From Paracoccaceae bacterium (GTDB taxonomy: Bacteria; Pseudomonadota; Alphaproteobacteria; Rhodobacterales; Rhodobacteraceae): 64,000 nucleotides of DNA. The notes below the pieces were generated by a model, which was not told the DNA's origin, made no database searches, and saw nothing but the letters and a program-made list of their open reading frames with translations. The stretch lies in contig JACKKD010000003.1 of NCBI GenBank assembly GCA_020637675.1, positions 1 to 64,000 of the forward strand. Reading direction: 5' to 3'. Position 1 is the first letter of the stretch. Each line of letters begins with the position of its first letter. Both the position numbers and the translations under genes were made by a program. Of this stretch, positions 7,984 to 17,279 are shown in pieces.

Positions 7984-10613
7984 TGCGACGGCCGGCTAAG
8001 GGTTTCGGCCTTGCGATGGTGGCTGCCAGCGCATTGGCCGCAGATCCGCTGTGGGCAGAATCCGTGCGGATCCGCAGCGGCGAACACGACGGGTTCACGC
8101 GGATCGTGGCCGAGCGGGGAGGAGAACGCTGGTCGCTCGGCCGGACCAATGATGGCTACGAACTGCGGCTCGGCACCGGCGACGATTTCGACCTCTCCGA
8201 GGCGTTCCGCCTGATCGGGCGTACTCGCGTCTCCGCGCTGACACAAGGCGGGGTGCCGGGGTCGCTTCGCATCGACCTCGGCTGTGCATGCCATGCGACA
8301 GCCTTCGTGACGGCTGAAGGCGCTCTCGTCATCGACATCGGCGACGGGGCTCCATCGCCGGACTCCCCATTCGAGGCACCCGTGACACAACAGCCGGCCG
8401 CCAGCGATCCGCCGTCGTCGCAGGCCAACACAGATGGCCCTGACGGCCACCGCCGCGCGTATGCGGCTTCCGACGACGCACTCAGTGGCGACGGCGGGTA
8501 TGGTCTGGCCGCCATCGCCGACCCCAAGCTCGCCTTCTTCTGGCGCGGAATCGAGGTGCCGGATGGAAATGTCCATCGGGTACTTGCCGACACGCCGGCA
8601 ATCCCACAGGAGGAGGATACGGGCCTCGCGGCCAGACCCGCGGCGACCAGCGCTCCCGAACCAACTGGCCCACACACGACACCCCCGGCTGACGCCGCTG
8701 CCACCGGCCAAGCGCGATCTTCAGTTCCGCCGAAAGGCATCCCGGCCTCGTCCGGCATTGACCAGGGAGCGGGCTTCACGGCCGTGCCACCCGAAACCGC
8801 CGTGGAGTTCCACCCGCCTGCCGCGCGCGGAGCCGAACTTTCCGCGCCGGACCTTCCAGCCACCCGACGGTTGGAAGCTCAGGCTGCGCTCCTTCGCGAA
8901 CTGAGCCGCGCGGCGTCCCAGGGTCTCGTCGAGATGGAGGCGCCTGAGAACCGCGATCCGCCTCTCGGGGCGCCTGGTACCACGCCCCTTGCTCCGGTGG
9001 CTGGCGAGACCCATGGCACCACCCGCAGGCCGCTCGCGGTCCACGCGGAAACCAGTGTCGATCGTGACACACTTTCGCTCTCCAAGCGCATGCCCACAAC
9101 CGCGGAAGGCGGGGCCTGCCTGTCCGATGAGGCATTAGGCATCGGCACCTGGGGCGACGATCGGCCGTTCGCCGTTCAGATCGCCGAGACACGTGCCGGC
9201 CTCGTCGGGGAATTCGATCGTCCGTCTCCGGAGCAGGTGCTGACCCTTGCCCGGCTCTATCTCTACTTCGGCTTCGGCGCGGAAGCCCGCGCAGCGCTGA
9301 GGTCGTTCGACGTCAGTCCGCGGGACGGGGCGATCCTGAGCGACATTGGACTTATCCTCGACGGAAAGCCGCCCGGCGGTTCGGCGTACTTTTCCGATAT
9401 GGCGGGCTGCGACACCGCCGCAGCGCTCTGGGCCCTGATGGCCTGGCCAGCGCCGCCGCCGGCGACGGAGGTGGAGACCGGGGCGGTTGTCCAGGCATTT
9501 TCGGCCCTTCCCCCGCACCTGCGCCGGGTTCTCGGCCCCGGCGTTTCGGAACGCTTGATCGCTGTCGGGGCGACCGACGCCGCCCGGTCTGTCCGAAACG
9601 CGATCGCCCGGATGCCGAGCGGCGACGGACACACCCTCGATATGGTCACGGCACAGGTCGATCTCGCGTCTGGCAACCTCGCGGCGGGCGAAACACGGCT
9701 CGGCACGCTGGCGGGCGCGAACGGTCCCCTCTCGGCCGATGCCCTGATCCTGGCCGTCGAATCCCGGCTCGCGCGCGGCGAAGCGGTCGAACCAGCGCTT
9801 GCCGACAGCGCCGAAGCGCTCGCCTTCGAACTGCAGGACGGAGCGAGCGGCCCGGTTCTGGCTTCGCTCCAAATCCTCGCAAGGGCCTCAACAGGCGAGT
9901 TCGACCGCGCCTTCGCCGGCTGGGCAGGTTGGCCTCGATCAGCGCCCGATGACCTTCGCGCCGCCACGGCCACGCGGCTCTTCGCGATGCTCGCCGAAAG
10001 CGCAGATGACCGGACCTTCCTGGTCCAATATTTCCGCCAGCGTCGCCTTGTCGACTGGCCTGCGGCCGATCTGGTGCTACGGCTCGATCTAGCAGACCGA
10101 CTTGCAGCGGCCGGGTTCACGGGCGAGGTCAGGCGCCTGCTTCACGGAGAGGCCGGCTACACCGAACGCGGAAGAGCCTTGCTCGCCCGGGCCGCCCTCG
10201 GCGAATACGATCCGGTCGAGGCGATGGCCCAGGTCGCCGGCGTTGCCAGCCCTGTGGCGACCGAAGTCAGGGCCGAGGCCATGGCCATGTCGGGGGACCA
10301 CTCCGGCGCCTCCGCAGAGTTCCGCGCGCTCGGGCAGGACGCACGCGCAGGGCTGGAAGCCTGGCGCGGCGGCAACCTGCCGCTTGCATCCGCCATCGGG
10401 CCGGAACCGGTTCGCGCTGCGCTCGAATCGCTAGATCATCCCCCCGCGGCGGCAGCGCTGGCGGATTCGAACTTCGGCGTTTCCGAGCTCGGGCCCTTGG
10501 CAAGCGCGAGGGCTCTGGTGGACGACAGCCGGTCGACACGCGCTGCGATCTCGGGCCTCCTTTCGCCCAACGCCGTGACCGGCCCAACCGCAGCCGGTCC
10601 GAACGGCGGATGA
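7983..10613 (+). CDS. Large secreted flagellar-cluster protein with AMIN-like N-terminus
   Basis: I do not recognise an experimentally named family. The 876-residue product starts with a likely signal peptide (about residues 1-25, ending LWA-ES). Residues about 27-120 are beta-rich with a pattern like the AMIN domain (VRIRSGEHDGFTRIVAE, then YELRLG and SLRIDLG), a fold often used to hold proteins at peptidoglycan. A Pro/Ala/Thr-rich linker follows (about 120-350), then about 480 residues of mainly helical, TPR-like sequence. The ATG overlaps the motA stop (TGATG), so it is translated with the stator gene. Position beside motE and motA and before the transglycosylase suggests a periplasmic stator or rod partner, comparable to MotC; this is inference. 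Confidence 0.75.
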   Translation: MRRPAKGFGLAMVAASALAADPLWAESVRIRSGEHDGFTRIVAERGGERWSLGRTNDGYELRLGTGDDFDLSEAFRLIGRTRVSALTQGGVPGSLRIDLGCACHATAFVTAEGALVIDIGDGAPSPDSPFEAPVTQQPAASDPPSSQANTDGPDGHRRAYAASDDALSGDGGYGLAAIADPKLAFFWRGIEVPDGNVHRVLADTPAIPQEEDTGLAARPAATSAPEPTGPHTTPPADAAATGQARSSVPPKGIPASSGIDQGAGFTAVPPETAVEFHPPAARGAELSAPDLPATRRLEAQAALLRELSRAASQGLVEMEAPENRDPPLGAPGTTPLAPVAGETHGTTRRPLAVHAETSVDRDTLSLSKRMPTTAEGGACLSDEALGIGTWGDDRPFAVQIAETRAGLVGEFDRPSPEQVLTLARLYLYFGFGAEARAALRSFDVSPRDGAILSDIGLILDGKPPGGSAYFSDMAGCDTAAALWALMAWPAPPPATEVETGAVVQAFSALPPHLRRVLGPGVSERLIAVGATDAARSVRNAIARMPSGDGHTLDMVTAQVDLASGNLAAGETRLGTLAGANGPLSADALILAVESRLARGEAVEPALADSAEALAFELQDGASGPVLASLQILARASTGEFDRAFAGWAGWPRSAPDDLRAATATRLFAMLAESADDRTFLVQYFRQRRLVDWPAADLVLRLDLADRLAAAGFTGEVRRLLHGEAGYTERGRALLARAALGEYDPVEAMAQVAGVASPVATEVRAEAMAMSGDHSGASAEFRALGQDARAGLEAWRGGNLPLASAIGPEPVRAALESLDHPPAAAALADSNFGVSELGPLASARALVDDSRSTRAAISGLLSPNAVTGPTAAGPNGG

Positions 10614-10703
10614 AACGCCCACGACGACCCAGTCCCGCTTACCGAATCTAAACCTCCGCTGCCTAACGTCGCAGCCAGGCAAGGATTGCGTCCGAGAGTC
10701 AGA

Positions 10704-11504
10704 ATGACACACCCGCCGCCCTTCTTCATCGAGCTTACGTCGCTCGCCATTGGCCGAGCCGCTGTCGCGGCGCTTCTCCTCGTTGCGAGCGCAAACTGCA
10801 TCCAAGCCAGCACGGACGCCTCCGCCGTCTGCGATCACGTCGCATCCGAAGCTTCGCGCCGCACCGGCGTGCCGCTTTCGGTCCTTAAGGCGATCTCCCT
10901 GACCGAAACGGGACGGAATCGTGGCGGTGCTCTCCGTCCCTGGCCCTGGACCGTGAACATGGAAGGCGAGGGCCACTGGTTCGAGAGCGCGGACGAGGCC
11001 CGCGCCTACGTCTATCGGGAATACAAGCGTGGAGCCCGAAGCTTCGATGTCGGTTGCTTCCAGATCAACTACAGATGGCATGGCGAGGCCTTCCGCTCGA
11101 TCGAGGAGATGTTCGATCCCCTTGCCAATGCGCTCTATGCGGCGCGCCTGCTGCAGGGGCTTCATGCCGAAAAGGGTGACTGGGGTCGTGCCGCCGGCGC
11201 ATACCATTCCCGGACACCCGAATTCGCCAACCGCTACCAGGCCCGGTTCGAGCGACTGTTCGCCGGGCTCGCCGGCACCATTTCGACCGAGGTCCCGGAC
11301 ATTCCGGACATCGTGGCGGTAGCCAACGGCACTGCCGGCGCCGATGCCCTGCCGGCGATCATCCGTGTCAACCGCTATCCGCTCTTGCAGACGGGCGCGC
11401 CGACCGGACTAGGCTCGCTGGTACCGCTCGGCAACGGTGGCACCGGCGGCAGTCTCTTCGCGGCGAGCGCGCCAGTCCCCGCAGGCGAGAGGAACGCGGA
11501 CTAA
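10704..11504 (+). CDS. Flagellum-associated lytic transglycosylase (SltF-like)
   Basis: A 266-residue exported protein with a signal-like segment (about residues 10-36) and a soluble lytic transglycosylase domain. The family motifs are visible: ISLTETGR with the catalytic Glu, FDVGCFQINYRWHG, and ANALYAARLLQGL. In Rhodobacter sphaeroides the separate enzyme SltF opens peptidoglycan for the rod because FlgJ there lacks a muramidase domain. The same division is seen here: the FlgJ at 25537 has only the rod-binding domain. The stop codon shares one base with the flhA start. I chose the ATG at 10704 over an upstream in-frame start at 10686. Confidence 0.88.
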   Translation: MTHPPPFFIELTSLAIGRAAVAALLLVASANCIQASTDASAVCDHVASEASRRTGVPLSVLKAISLTETGRNRGGALRPWPWTVNMEGEGHWFESADEARAYVYREYKRGARSFDVGCFQINYRWHGEAFRSIEEMFDPLANALYAARLLQGLHAEKGDWGRAAGAYHSRTPEFANRYQARFERLFAGLAGTISTEVPDIPDIVAVANGTAGADALPAIIRVNRYPLLQTGAPTGLGSLVPLGNGGTGGSLFAASAPVPAGERNAD

Positions 11505-13591
11505 TGTCGAGCTTCCGCGTCGCCGACCTGTTCCGGCCGACGGTGCTTCTGGCGCTCGCACTCATGGCGGTGATCGTCATGATGATCCTGCCCATGCCGC
11601 CCCTGGTGCTCGACATCGGCCTCGCCGCATCCTTCGCCATAGCGATCCTGATCTTCACGATCACTCTCTTCATAGAACGCCCGCTCGACTTCTCGGCTTT
11701 TCCGACGATCCTTCTCGCCTCGCTGATGCTGCGGCTCTCGCTGAACGTCTCGTCGACAAAGCTCATCATCGGACAGGGTCACAAGGGAACGAATGCCGCC
11801 GGCGAAGTGATCGAGGGCTTCGCCATGTTCATCATGTCGGGCTCGGTCCTTATCGGGCTCGTCGTCTTCGGCGTGCTCCTCATCGTCAACTTCATCGTCA
11901 TCACCAAGGGCGCGGGCCGGATGGCCGAGGTCGGAGCACGCTTCGCGCTTGACGGAATGCCCGGCAAGCAGCTCGCCATCGACAGCGACATGAACGCGGG
12001 CGCCATCGATCACGCCGAGGCCAAGGCCCGGCGCGAACGCGAACAGGCGGAGACGACCTTCTTCGGCTCGCTCGATGGCGCATCGAAATTCGTCAAGGGG
12101 GATGCGGTTGCGGGGCTCCTGATCACGCTCCTGAATCTTGTCGTTGGCCTCGCGATCGGGGTCGCCGTGCATGGAATGCCCATCGACCGGGCGCTTGAGA
12201 CCTACGCGATCCTGACCGTGGGCGACGGGCTGGTCAGTCAGATTCCGGCCGTGATCATCTCGATTGCCTCGGCGCTGCTGCTGTCCCGCGGCGGCGCGAA
12301 AGGCACAGCCGACAGCGAACTGTTCCGGCAACTCGGTCGCTACCCCCCAGCGCTCCTCACCGTGGCTTTCCTGATGGCGCTCTTTGCGCTCGTGCCGGGC
12401 CTTCCGTTCGTGCCGTTCGTCGCCGGCGCGCTCATCCTCGGAGTGGCGGGGGAGGCGATGCGGCGCAAGGCGCAGAGAAGCGAGGCTGAGGCAGCCCGGG
12501 CTGTGGCGCCGAAGCCGGACGCGCCACGGAAGAAATCCATTGGCGACATCCTCGATCTCGACGAGATCCATGTGGAGTTCGCGCCTTCGCTCGTCGCCAT
12601 GGTGCTCGACCCCGCGACGGGGCTGGACGCGCGGATTGTGAACATGCGCAACCATGTCGCCGCCGTCTACGGACTCATCCTGCCCGAGATTCGGCTCACC
12701 GACGACGCGCTGCTCGAGCCGGGTGAGTACCGCATCCGCATCCAGGGGGTCGAACAGGCCCGCGACCGGCTGGTGCCCGATCATGCACTGGCACTTGTCG
12801 CCGGTGACGAATCGCGCGTGCCCGATGGCCGCGACGTCCGGGAGCCGGTCTACGGGGCGCCCGCACGCTGGATCCCGGCCGCCAGGCAGGAGGAGGCCGC
12901 ACTGGCCGGCGTCACCGTCGTGGGTCCGACCGAGGTTCTCGCCACACACTTGTTGGAGGTGATCAAGCGCAACTTCGCACGCCTGCTGTCGCTCAAGTCG
13001 CTGCGCCGGCTGCTCGACGAGTGCGTCAACCTCTCCGATCCAGCGCGCGCCCAGGCGAACAAGAGGCTTCTCGATGAACTGATCCCCGAAAAGGTGCCCG
13101 CGGACTTGCTGCTCTCGGTTCTTCGCCTCCTCCTCGACGAGCGCGTATCGATCCGCAACCTGCCGCTGATCCTTGAGGGCATTGCCGAGGCGCGCGGCGC
13201 GAGCAGCCCCGAGGCGATCTGCGAACATGTCCGTCGCAGGCTAGGATTTCAGCTCGTGGCCGAGATCCGGCGCGAGGATGGAACGGTACCGCTGGTTCAA
13301 CTCGCGCCCGAGTGGGAGGACGCATTCAGCATGCACCAGGTCGAAGGCGAGCGAGGCCTCGCCGACGTCGCGCTGCCGCCGGAGAAGTTCAACCGGCTGG
13401 CGGCGAACGTGGCGGAGAAGATCTCGAAGGCAGGCGAGAGGGGGATCTATCCCGCCGTCGTCACATCCTCGCGCCGGCGCCGGTTCCTGAGGACGGTTCT
13501 CGGCGCGCGCGGCATCTCGGCGCCCGTCCTGTCCTTCGACGAACTGGGCTTCGACACGAAGCCCGCGATCATCGGCATGGTGACGACTTGA
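11504..13591 (+). CDS. flhA: Flagellar biosynthesis protein FlhA
   Basis: FlhA forms the nonameric ring of the flagellar export apparatus that receives chaperone-cargo complexes and couples export to proton flow. The 695-residue length is normal. The first about 330 residues hold eight hydrophobic segments with family signatures (FPTILLASLMLRLSLNVSSTK; KGAGRMAEVGARFALDGMPGKQ; VGDGLVSQIP). The rest is the cytoplasmic domain, with HLLEVIKRNFARLLS and, near the end, FDELG. It begins one base before the transglycosylase stop ends and ends overlapping fliR by four bases, so it sits in a tightly packed operon. Confidence 0.97.
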   Translation: MSSFRVADLFRPTVLLALALMAVIVMMILPMPPLVLDIGLAASFAIAILIFTITLFIERPLDFSAFPTILLASLMLRLSLNVSSTKLIIGQGHKGTNAAGEVIEGFAMFIMSGSVLIGLVVFGVLLIVNFIVITKGAGRMAEVGARFALDGMPGKQLAIDSDMNAGAIDHAEAKARREREQAETTFFGSLDGASKFVKGDAVAGLLITLLNLVVGLAIGVAVHGMPIDRALETYAILTVGDGLVSQIPAVIISIASALLLSRGGAKGTADSELFRQLGRYPPALLTVAFLMALFALVPGLPFVPFVAGALILGVAGEAMRRKAQRSEAEAARAVAPKPDAPRKKSIGDILDLDEIHVEFAPSLVAMVLDPATGLDARIVNMRNHVAAVYGLILPEIRLTDDALLEPGEYRIRIQGVEQARDRLVPDHALALVAGDESRVPDGRDVREPVYGAPARWIPAARQEEAALAGVTVVGPTEVLATHLLEVIKRNFARLLSLKSLRRLLDECVNLSDPARAQANKRLLDELIPEKVPADLLLSVLRLLLDERVSIRNLPLILEGIAEARGASSPEAICEHVRRRLGFQLVAEIRREDGTVPLVQLAPEWEDAFSMHQVEGERGLADVALPPEKFNRLAANVAEKISKAGERGIYPAVVTSSRRRRFLRTVLGARGISAPVLSFDELGFDTKPAIIGMVTT

Positions 13592-14364
13592 CAGATACGC
13601 TTGGCGCCCTGCTTGACGTCATCGACGGAGCGGCCGTCACCGGCTTCGTCGTCTTTCTCAGGATCGCGGCCGCGATGGCGTTCCTGCCGGGCTTCGGCGA
13701 GGCAACCGTGCCGGCCCGGGTGAAGCTCGCCGTGGCCGTCGCCTTCACCGCCGTGGTTGCCCCGGCCGTATCCCCCGCCATCGCCCCTGTCTCGGACAAC
13801 CCTGCGGCGCTATTCTCCTGCCTTTGGACAGAAACCCTGATCGGCCTCGCCATCGGCGTCGTGCTTCGGCTCATGGTGATTGCGCTCGAGGTCGCAGGGA
13901 CGATCGCCGCACAATCCACCTCGCTCTCGCAACTTTTCGGCGCCGGGGGCGAGCCGATGCCCTCGATGTCTCATCTTCTGGTCACGGCGGGCCTCGCGCT
14001 CGCGATGATGGCGGGGTTGCATACCAGGATCGCAGGTCTGTTCATAATCTCCTATAAGGTGCTTCCACCCGCGACGATGCCGGGCGCGGAAAGCATGAGC
14101 AGCTGGGGTCTTCGCCATATCGCGCACGGCTTCGCATTCGCCTTCAGCCTCGCCGCCCCCTTCGTGCTCGTCTCTGCGATCTACAATGTCGCACTCGGCG
14201 CCATAAATCGCGCGATGCCGCAGCTCATGGTCTCCTTTGTGGGCGCCCCAGCGCTGACGGCAGGGGCTCTGATCCTTCTCGCCATCGCCGCACCCACGGC
14301 GCTGACACTCTGGCTCGGTGGCCTTGACGCCCTGTTCGCGGATCCGTTCGGAGTGCCCGCGTGA
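13588..14364 (+). CDS. fliR: Flagellar export gate protein FliR
   Basis: A 258-residue polytopic membrane protein of the FliR family, part of the FliP-FliQ-FliR export gate. Visible features are FVVFLRIAAAMAFLPGFGEATVPARVKL at the N-terminus, ETLIGLAIGVVLRL, and several long hydrophobic stretches, about six helices in all. The start is a TTG that overlaps the flhA stop as TTGA; it is the only start that gives the family's usual N-terminus. The next gene, flhB, overlaps by GTGA. Translation coupling through flhA-fliR-flhB is likely. Confidence 0.93.
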   Translation: MTDTLGALLDVIDGAAVTGFVVFLRIAAAMAFLPGFGEATVPARVKLAVAVAFTAVVAPAVSPAIAPVSDNPAALFSCLWTETLIGLAIGVVLRLMVIALEVAGTIAAQSTSLSQLFGAGGEPMPSMSHLLVTAGLALAMMAGLHTRIAGLFIISYKVLPPATMPGAESMSSWGLRHIAHGFAFAFSLAAPFVLVSAIYNVALGAINRAMPQLMVSFVGAPALTAGALILLAIAAPTALTLWLGGLDALFADPFGVPA

Positions 14365-15446
14365 GCACCGACGACTCCGGCGAGAAGGAACACGAGCCGA
14401 CACCGAAAAGGCTCGACGAGGCGCGAAAGCGCGGCGAGGTCGTCCGCTCTGCCGAAATCTCGCTCGCCGCCGCCTATGGCGGGCTCCTGGTCGCCGCGAT
14501 CGTAACCGGAGCATCCGCGCTGCGCGGCTTCGGCGACGCCGGAGTGGCACTCCTCGCCCGGGCCGAGGAAACCTCGGCCCTTGTGCTTCACGGCGGGAAC
14601 ACAGGCACCGGCAAGGTGATGGCGGCGATGCTCACACCGGTGCTTCCGTTCTTCATCTTCCCGGCAGTTGCCGTTCTCGTCAGCCTTCTCGCACAGAGGT
14701 CAATCGTGGCCACGCCCGAGCGTCTCATGCCGCGTCTTGACCGGATCGACCCCATCGCGAACGCCCGCCGGAAATTCGGGCGCGAGGGTCTCTTCGAGTT
14801 TGCCAAGAGCGCGGTCAAGCTTTGCCTGGTCTCCGGCCTGCTCGGCTGGTTTCTCGCGCAGCACCTGCCTGGCGCGCTCCGCGCACAAGGCCATGACGCC
14901 GGACCCGTGGCTGCGGAACTTGCGCGCCTTATCCTCGAGTTCCTGCTTCTCGTTCTGGCCTTGAGCGCCGTCACCGGCGCCATCGACTATCTCTGGCAAC
15001 GGCAGCAACATCTGCGCCGAAACCGGATGTCGCGCCAGGAGCTGATGGAGGAGTTCAAGGAGGCGGAGGGCGATCCGCACGTCAAGGGACAGCGCCGCCA
15101 GAGGGCCGAGGCCGTGGCCACCAGCCGAATGCTGGCGGATGTCCCCAAGGCCGACGTCGTTATCGTGAACCCCACCCACTACGCCGTCGCGCTTCGCTGG
15201 GACCGCGCCAGCCGGCGGGCGCCGGTTTGTGTAGCAAAGGGCGTGGACGAGGTCGCCGCGCGCATACGCGAGGCCGCAGCGACCGCCGGCGTGCCGATCC
15301 GGTCCGATCCGCCCACCGCGCGGGCGATACATGCCACCGTTCAGGTCGGGCAGGAGATCCTGCGGGATCACTATGCGCCCGTCGCCGCCGCTATCCGCTT
15401 TGCGGAAGCCATGCGACGCCGCGCCGGTGCAGGCCGCGCCCGATGA
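14361..15446 (+). CDS. flhB: Flagellar export switch protein FlhB
   Basis: FlhB controls the change from rod/hook to filament export. The 361-residue product has the usual N-terminus (EKEHEPTPKRLDEARKRGEV), four hydrophobic segments, the cytoplasmic linker, and the self-cleavage site NPTH at residues 270-273, within VVIVNPTHYAVAL. The start is a GTG overlapping the fliR stop. All key residues of the cleavage site are intact, so it should respond to FliK (encoded at 25953). Confidence 0.96.
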   Translation: MSTDDSGEKEHEPTPKRLDEARKRGEVVRSAEISLAAAYGGLLVAAIVTGASALRGFGDAGVALLARAEETSALVLHGGNTGTGKVMAAMLTPVLPFFIFPAVAVLVSLLAQRSIVATPERLMPRLDRIDPIANARRKFGREGLFEFAKSAVKLCLVSGLLGWFLAQHLPGALRAQGHDAGPVAAELARLILEFLLLVLALSAVTGAIDYLWQRQQHLRRNRMSRQELMEEFKEAEGDPHVKGQRRQRAEAVATSRMLADVPKADVVIVNPTHYAVALRWDRASRRAPVCVAKGVDEVAARIREAAATAGVPIRSDPPTARAIHATVQVGQEILRDHYAPVAAAIRFAEAMRRRAGAGRAR

Positions 15447-15811
15447 CCGACCCGCGGCGACTTGCGGCGCTTGCGCGCCTCGCTGCCGTCAAGAAGGAGA
15501 GCGATCTCGCCGCACTCGCCAGAGCGGACGCGAGTGTCCGGGCGACCCTGGCCGAAGTCGGGCAACTCGATGCCGCGCTCGCCGAGGCGCGGCGCACAGC
15601 GGCCGGAACAGCCGATCCGGCGACGCACGCCACCCTCGAAGGCTTTGCACGTTGGTCTGCGGCGCAGAGGACCCTGCTTGCGGACCGCCTTGAGGCATCG
15701 GGACGTCAGGCCGCGGTCGCCCGGGACCGCGCCCGAACATCTTTCGGGCGTTCGGACGTGCTGGCCCGGCTGGCGGAGGCGGCGCGAACCCGTCGCCGAC
15801 CCGGCATGTGA
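15443..15811 (+). CDS. Small helical protein after flhB, FliJ-like by position and composition
   Basis: A 122-residue protein whose start overlaps the flhB stop by four bases. It is rich in Ala, Arg, Leu and Glu and is predicted helical throughout (RLAALARLAAVKKESDLAALARADASV), with no membrane segment. FliJ is a small coiled-coil protein of the export ATPase complex, of similar size and composition, and no other fliJ candidate is in the window; fliI at 20683 stands alone. FliJ evolves fast, so the assignment is tentative. Confidence 0.6.
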   Translation: MTDPRRLAALARLAAVKKESDLAALARADASVRATLAEVGQLDAALAEARRTAAGTADPATHATLEGFARWSAAQRTLLADRLEASGRQAAVARDRARTSFGRSDVLARLAEAARTRRRPGM

Positions 15812-15846
15812 GCCAAGGTGACGCCCGGCCGCGCGGATGCCCGGGT

Positions 15847-15868
15847 GGCAGTCGATGTCTCGACTGCC
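15847..15868. terminator. Hairpin between convergent flhB and fliL2 operons
   Basis: A perfect 9-bp inverted repeat (GGCAGTCGA / TCGACTGCC) with a 4-base loop lies 36 bases after the fliJ-like gene, in the 200-base gap where two transcription units converge. No T-run follows on either strand, so it is a weak intrinsic terminator at best. Confidence 0.4.
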
Positions 15869-16011
15869 GGACCAATCCCGACGCAGAGACGATCGAAAAG
15901 CCGCCCGGGCAGTTGTCGGCGTTTGAGTCGCGCCCCAAGTGTGCCGGCGGCCGTTCGCCGCTGCCGGCAGGTTTCCGGGTCGCAGCGCGAAGTCACCACA
16001 GTTGCGGAACC

Positions 16012-16527
16012 TCAGCTGTCCTGGCGGACGATATCGACGATCAGAACGTCGGCGACTACCGCGCCGAGCGATTTTCGCGCGACCTCCAGAAGCGCGTTTC
16101 GGAGCACTTCCATGTTGTCCGATTCCGTGAAGGCTCCGCCGAAGCCGCCGGTATTGGCATGATCGAACAGCACCTGGAGAAACACGTCGCGGAGCTTCGG
16201 CTCGCGGGCATAAACCTGCTCGGTTGCGCCGGCGGTCACCTCGAGCGTGATCGACAGGATCACGAGTGCGGCGACCTCGCCACTCTCGACCACCGGCACG
16301 ACGAACTGATTGTTGAGCTTGACATACTCGTGCGCGGGCAGCGCTTCAGGGTCATTCTCCGCCGCCTTGCCGGGTATGGCAGCGTCATGCGCGGATTCGC
16401 CTGCTTCGGGATCGCCGCAAGGATTGATCGCCACCTTCTCCTCGGGCGGCGGCCGGAGCAGAAAGCCGGCGCCACCCCCCCCGATGAGGCCGACAACCGC
16501 GAGGAGCATGGGCAGAAGCTTGCGCAT
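16012..16527 (-). CDS. Flagellar basal body-associated protein FliL (second of two)
   Basis: A 171-residue FliL-family protein. It has a hydrophobic N-terminal anchor (about residues 4-25, with GLIGGGGAGFLL), a short acidic linker and a periplasmic domain with KLNNQFVVPVVESG and VILSITLEV, then LRDVFLQVLFDHA. It is the last gene of the flgB-to-flgH unit, 8 bases after the flgH stop. It differs clearly from the FliL at 5554 in both linker and domain sequence, so the two are paralogs rather than a recent duplication. Confidence 0.85.
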   Translation of the reverse strand: MRKLLPMLLAVVGLIGGGGAGFLLRPPPEEKVAINPCGDPEAGESAHDAAIPGKAAENDPEALPAHEYVKLNNQFVVPVVESGEVAALVILSITLEVTAGATEQVYAREPKLRDVFLQVLFDHANTGGFGGAFTESDNMEVLRNALLEVARKSLGAVVADVLIVDIVRQDS

Positions 16528-16535
16528 CGGGCACC

Positions 16536-17279
16536 TCAGAATGGCAGGACGGCATCGGCGATCTGTTGTCCGTAGCGTGGCTGTTGGACATCGGTGATCT
16601 GCCCGCGGCCACCGTAGGAAATGCGCGCGCCGGCAATCTTGTCATATGTGATCTCGTTCTGACGCGAGATGTCCGCAGGTCGGACAAAGCCCTGCACGAT
16701 CAGTTCACGCACCTCGAAGTTGACCCTGACCTCCTGCGAGCCCTGGATTCGAAGGACACCATTCGGCAGCGCCTCCACCACGGTCGCAGCGACGCGAAGG
16801 GTCAGCTTTTCCTTTCGTGCGACACTGCCGTTGCCCTGGTAGTCGGAGGATGAATTGGTGCCAAAGGCATCGGCGAGGCTCGCGCCGGCGGGCATGTTCC
16901 CGTCGATCCTCTGAGGGATGCCGAGCAGGTTCGGAATGCCCATCCTGTCGGAGCCGGAGCGCGACCGTCCGGTAGTGTTCGAGATCTCCGCCTTGTCGTC
17001 GATCTCGATCACCACGGTCAGGATGTCGCCGCGCTGGCCTGCCCTGCGGTCTCCGAGAAGCGAACCGCGTCCGCCAGTCCAGAGCGAAGCCTCGTCGCCC
17101 GAGTACCCCTGCGGCTGCACCTCGGGCAGTCCGGGTGTCGTCATCGCGTAGTACTCGCCGCCCGCCTCGACCGGCGTGAAGGCAGGCGCCTTGCCCACAT
17201 CCTCTAGCCGCTGGCATCCACACAGCATGGCCGCGAAGGCCAGCACCGCTCCGTATCTCATCCGGTAACTCCCCGTCAT
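16536..17279 (-). CDS. flgH: Flagellar L-ring protein FlgH
   Basis: FlgH is the outer-membrane lipoprotein that forms the L-ring bushing of the rod. The 247-residue product has a lipoprotein signal ending in the lipobox LCGC (Cys about residue 22) and the family motifs SLLGDRRAGQRGDILTVVIEI, NTTGRSRSG and LVQGFVRPADI-like text. The start overlaps the flgA stop by ATGA; a second ATG six codons in (MRYGAV) is an equally good start. The P-ring gene flgI, usual companion, is not nearby. Confidence 0.94.
   Translation of the reverse strand: MTGSYRMRYGAVLAFAAMLCGCQRLEDVGKAPAFTPVEAGGEYYAMTTPGLPEVQPQGYSGDEASLWTGGRGSLLGDRRAGQRGDILTVVIEIDDKAEISNTTGRSRSGSDRMGIPNLLGIPQRIDGNMPAGASLADAFGTNSSSDYQGNGSVARKEKLTLRVAATVVEALPNGVLRIQGSQEVRVNFEVRELIVQGFVRPADISRQNEITYDKIAGARISYGGRGQITDVQQPRYGQQIADAVLPF

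Noticed and set aside
10614..10703. CtrA-like pair CTAA...CTAA before the transglycosylase
   Set aside because: Spacing is 11 bases instead of 7.
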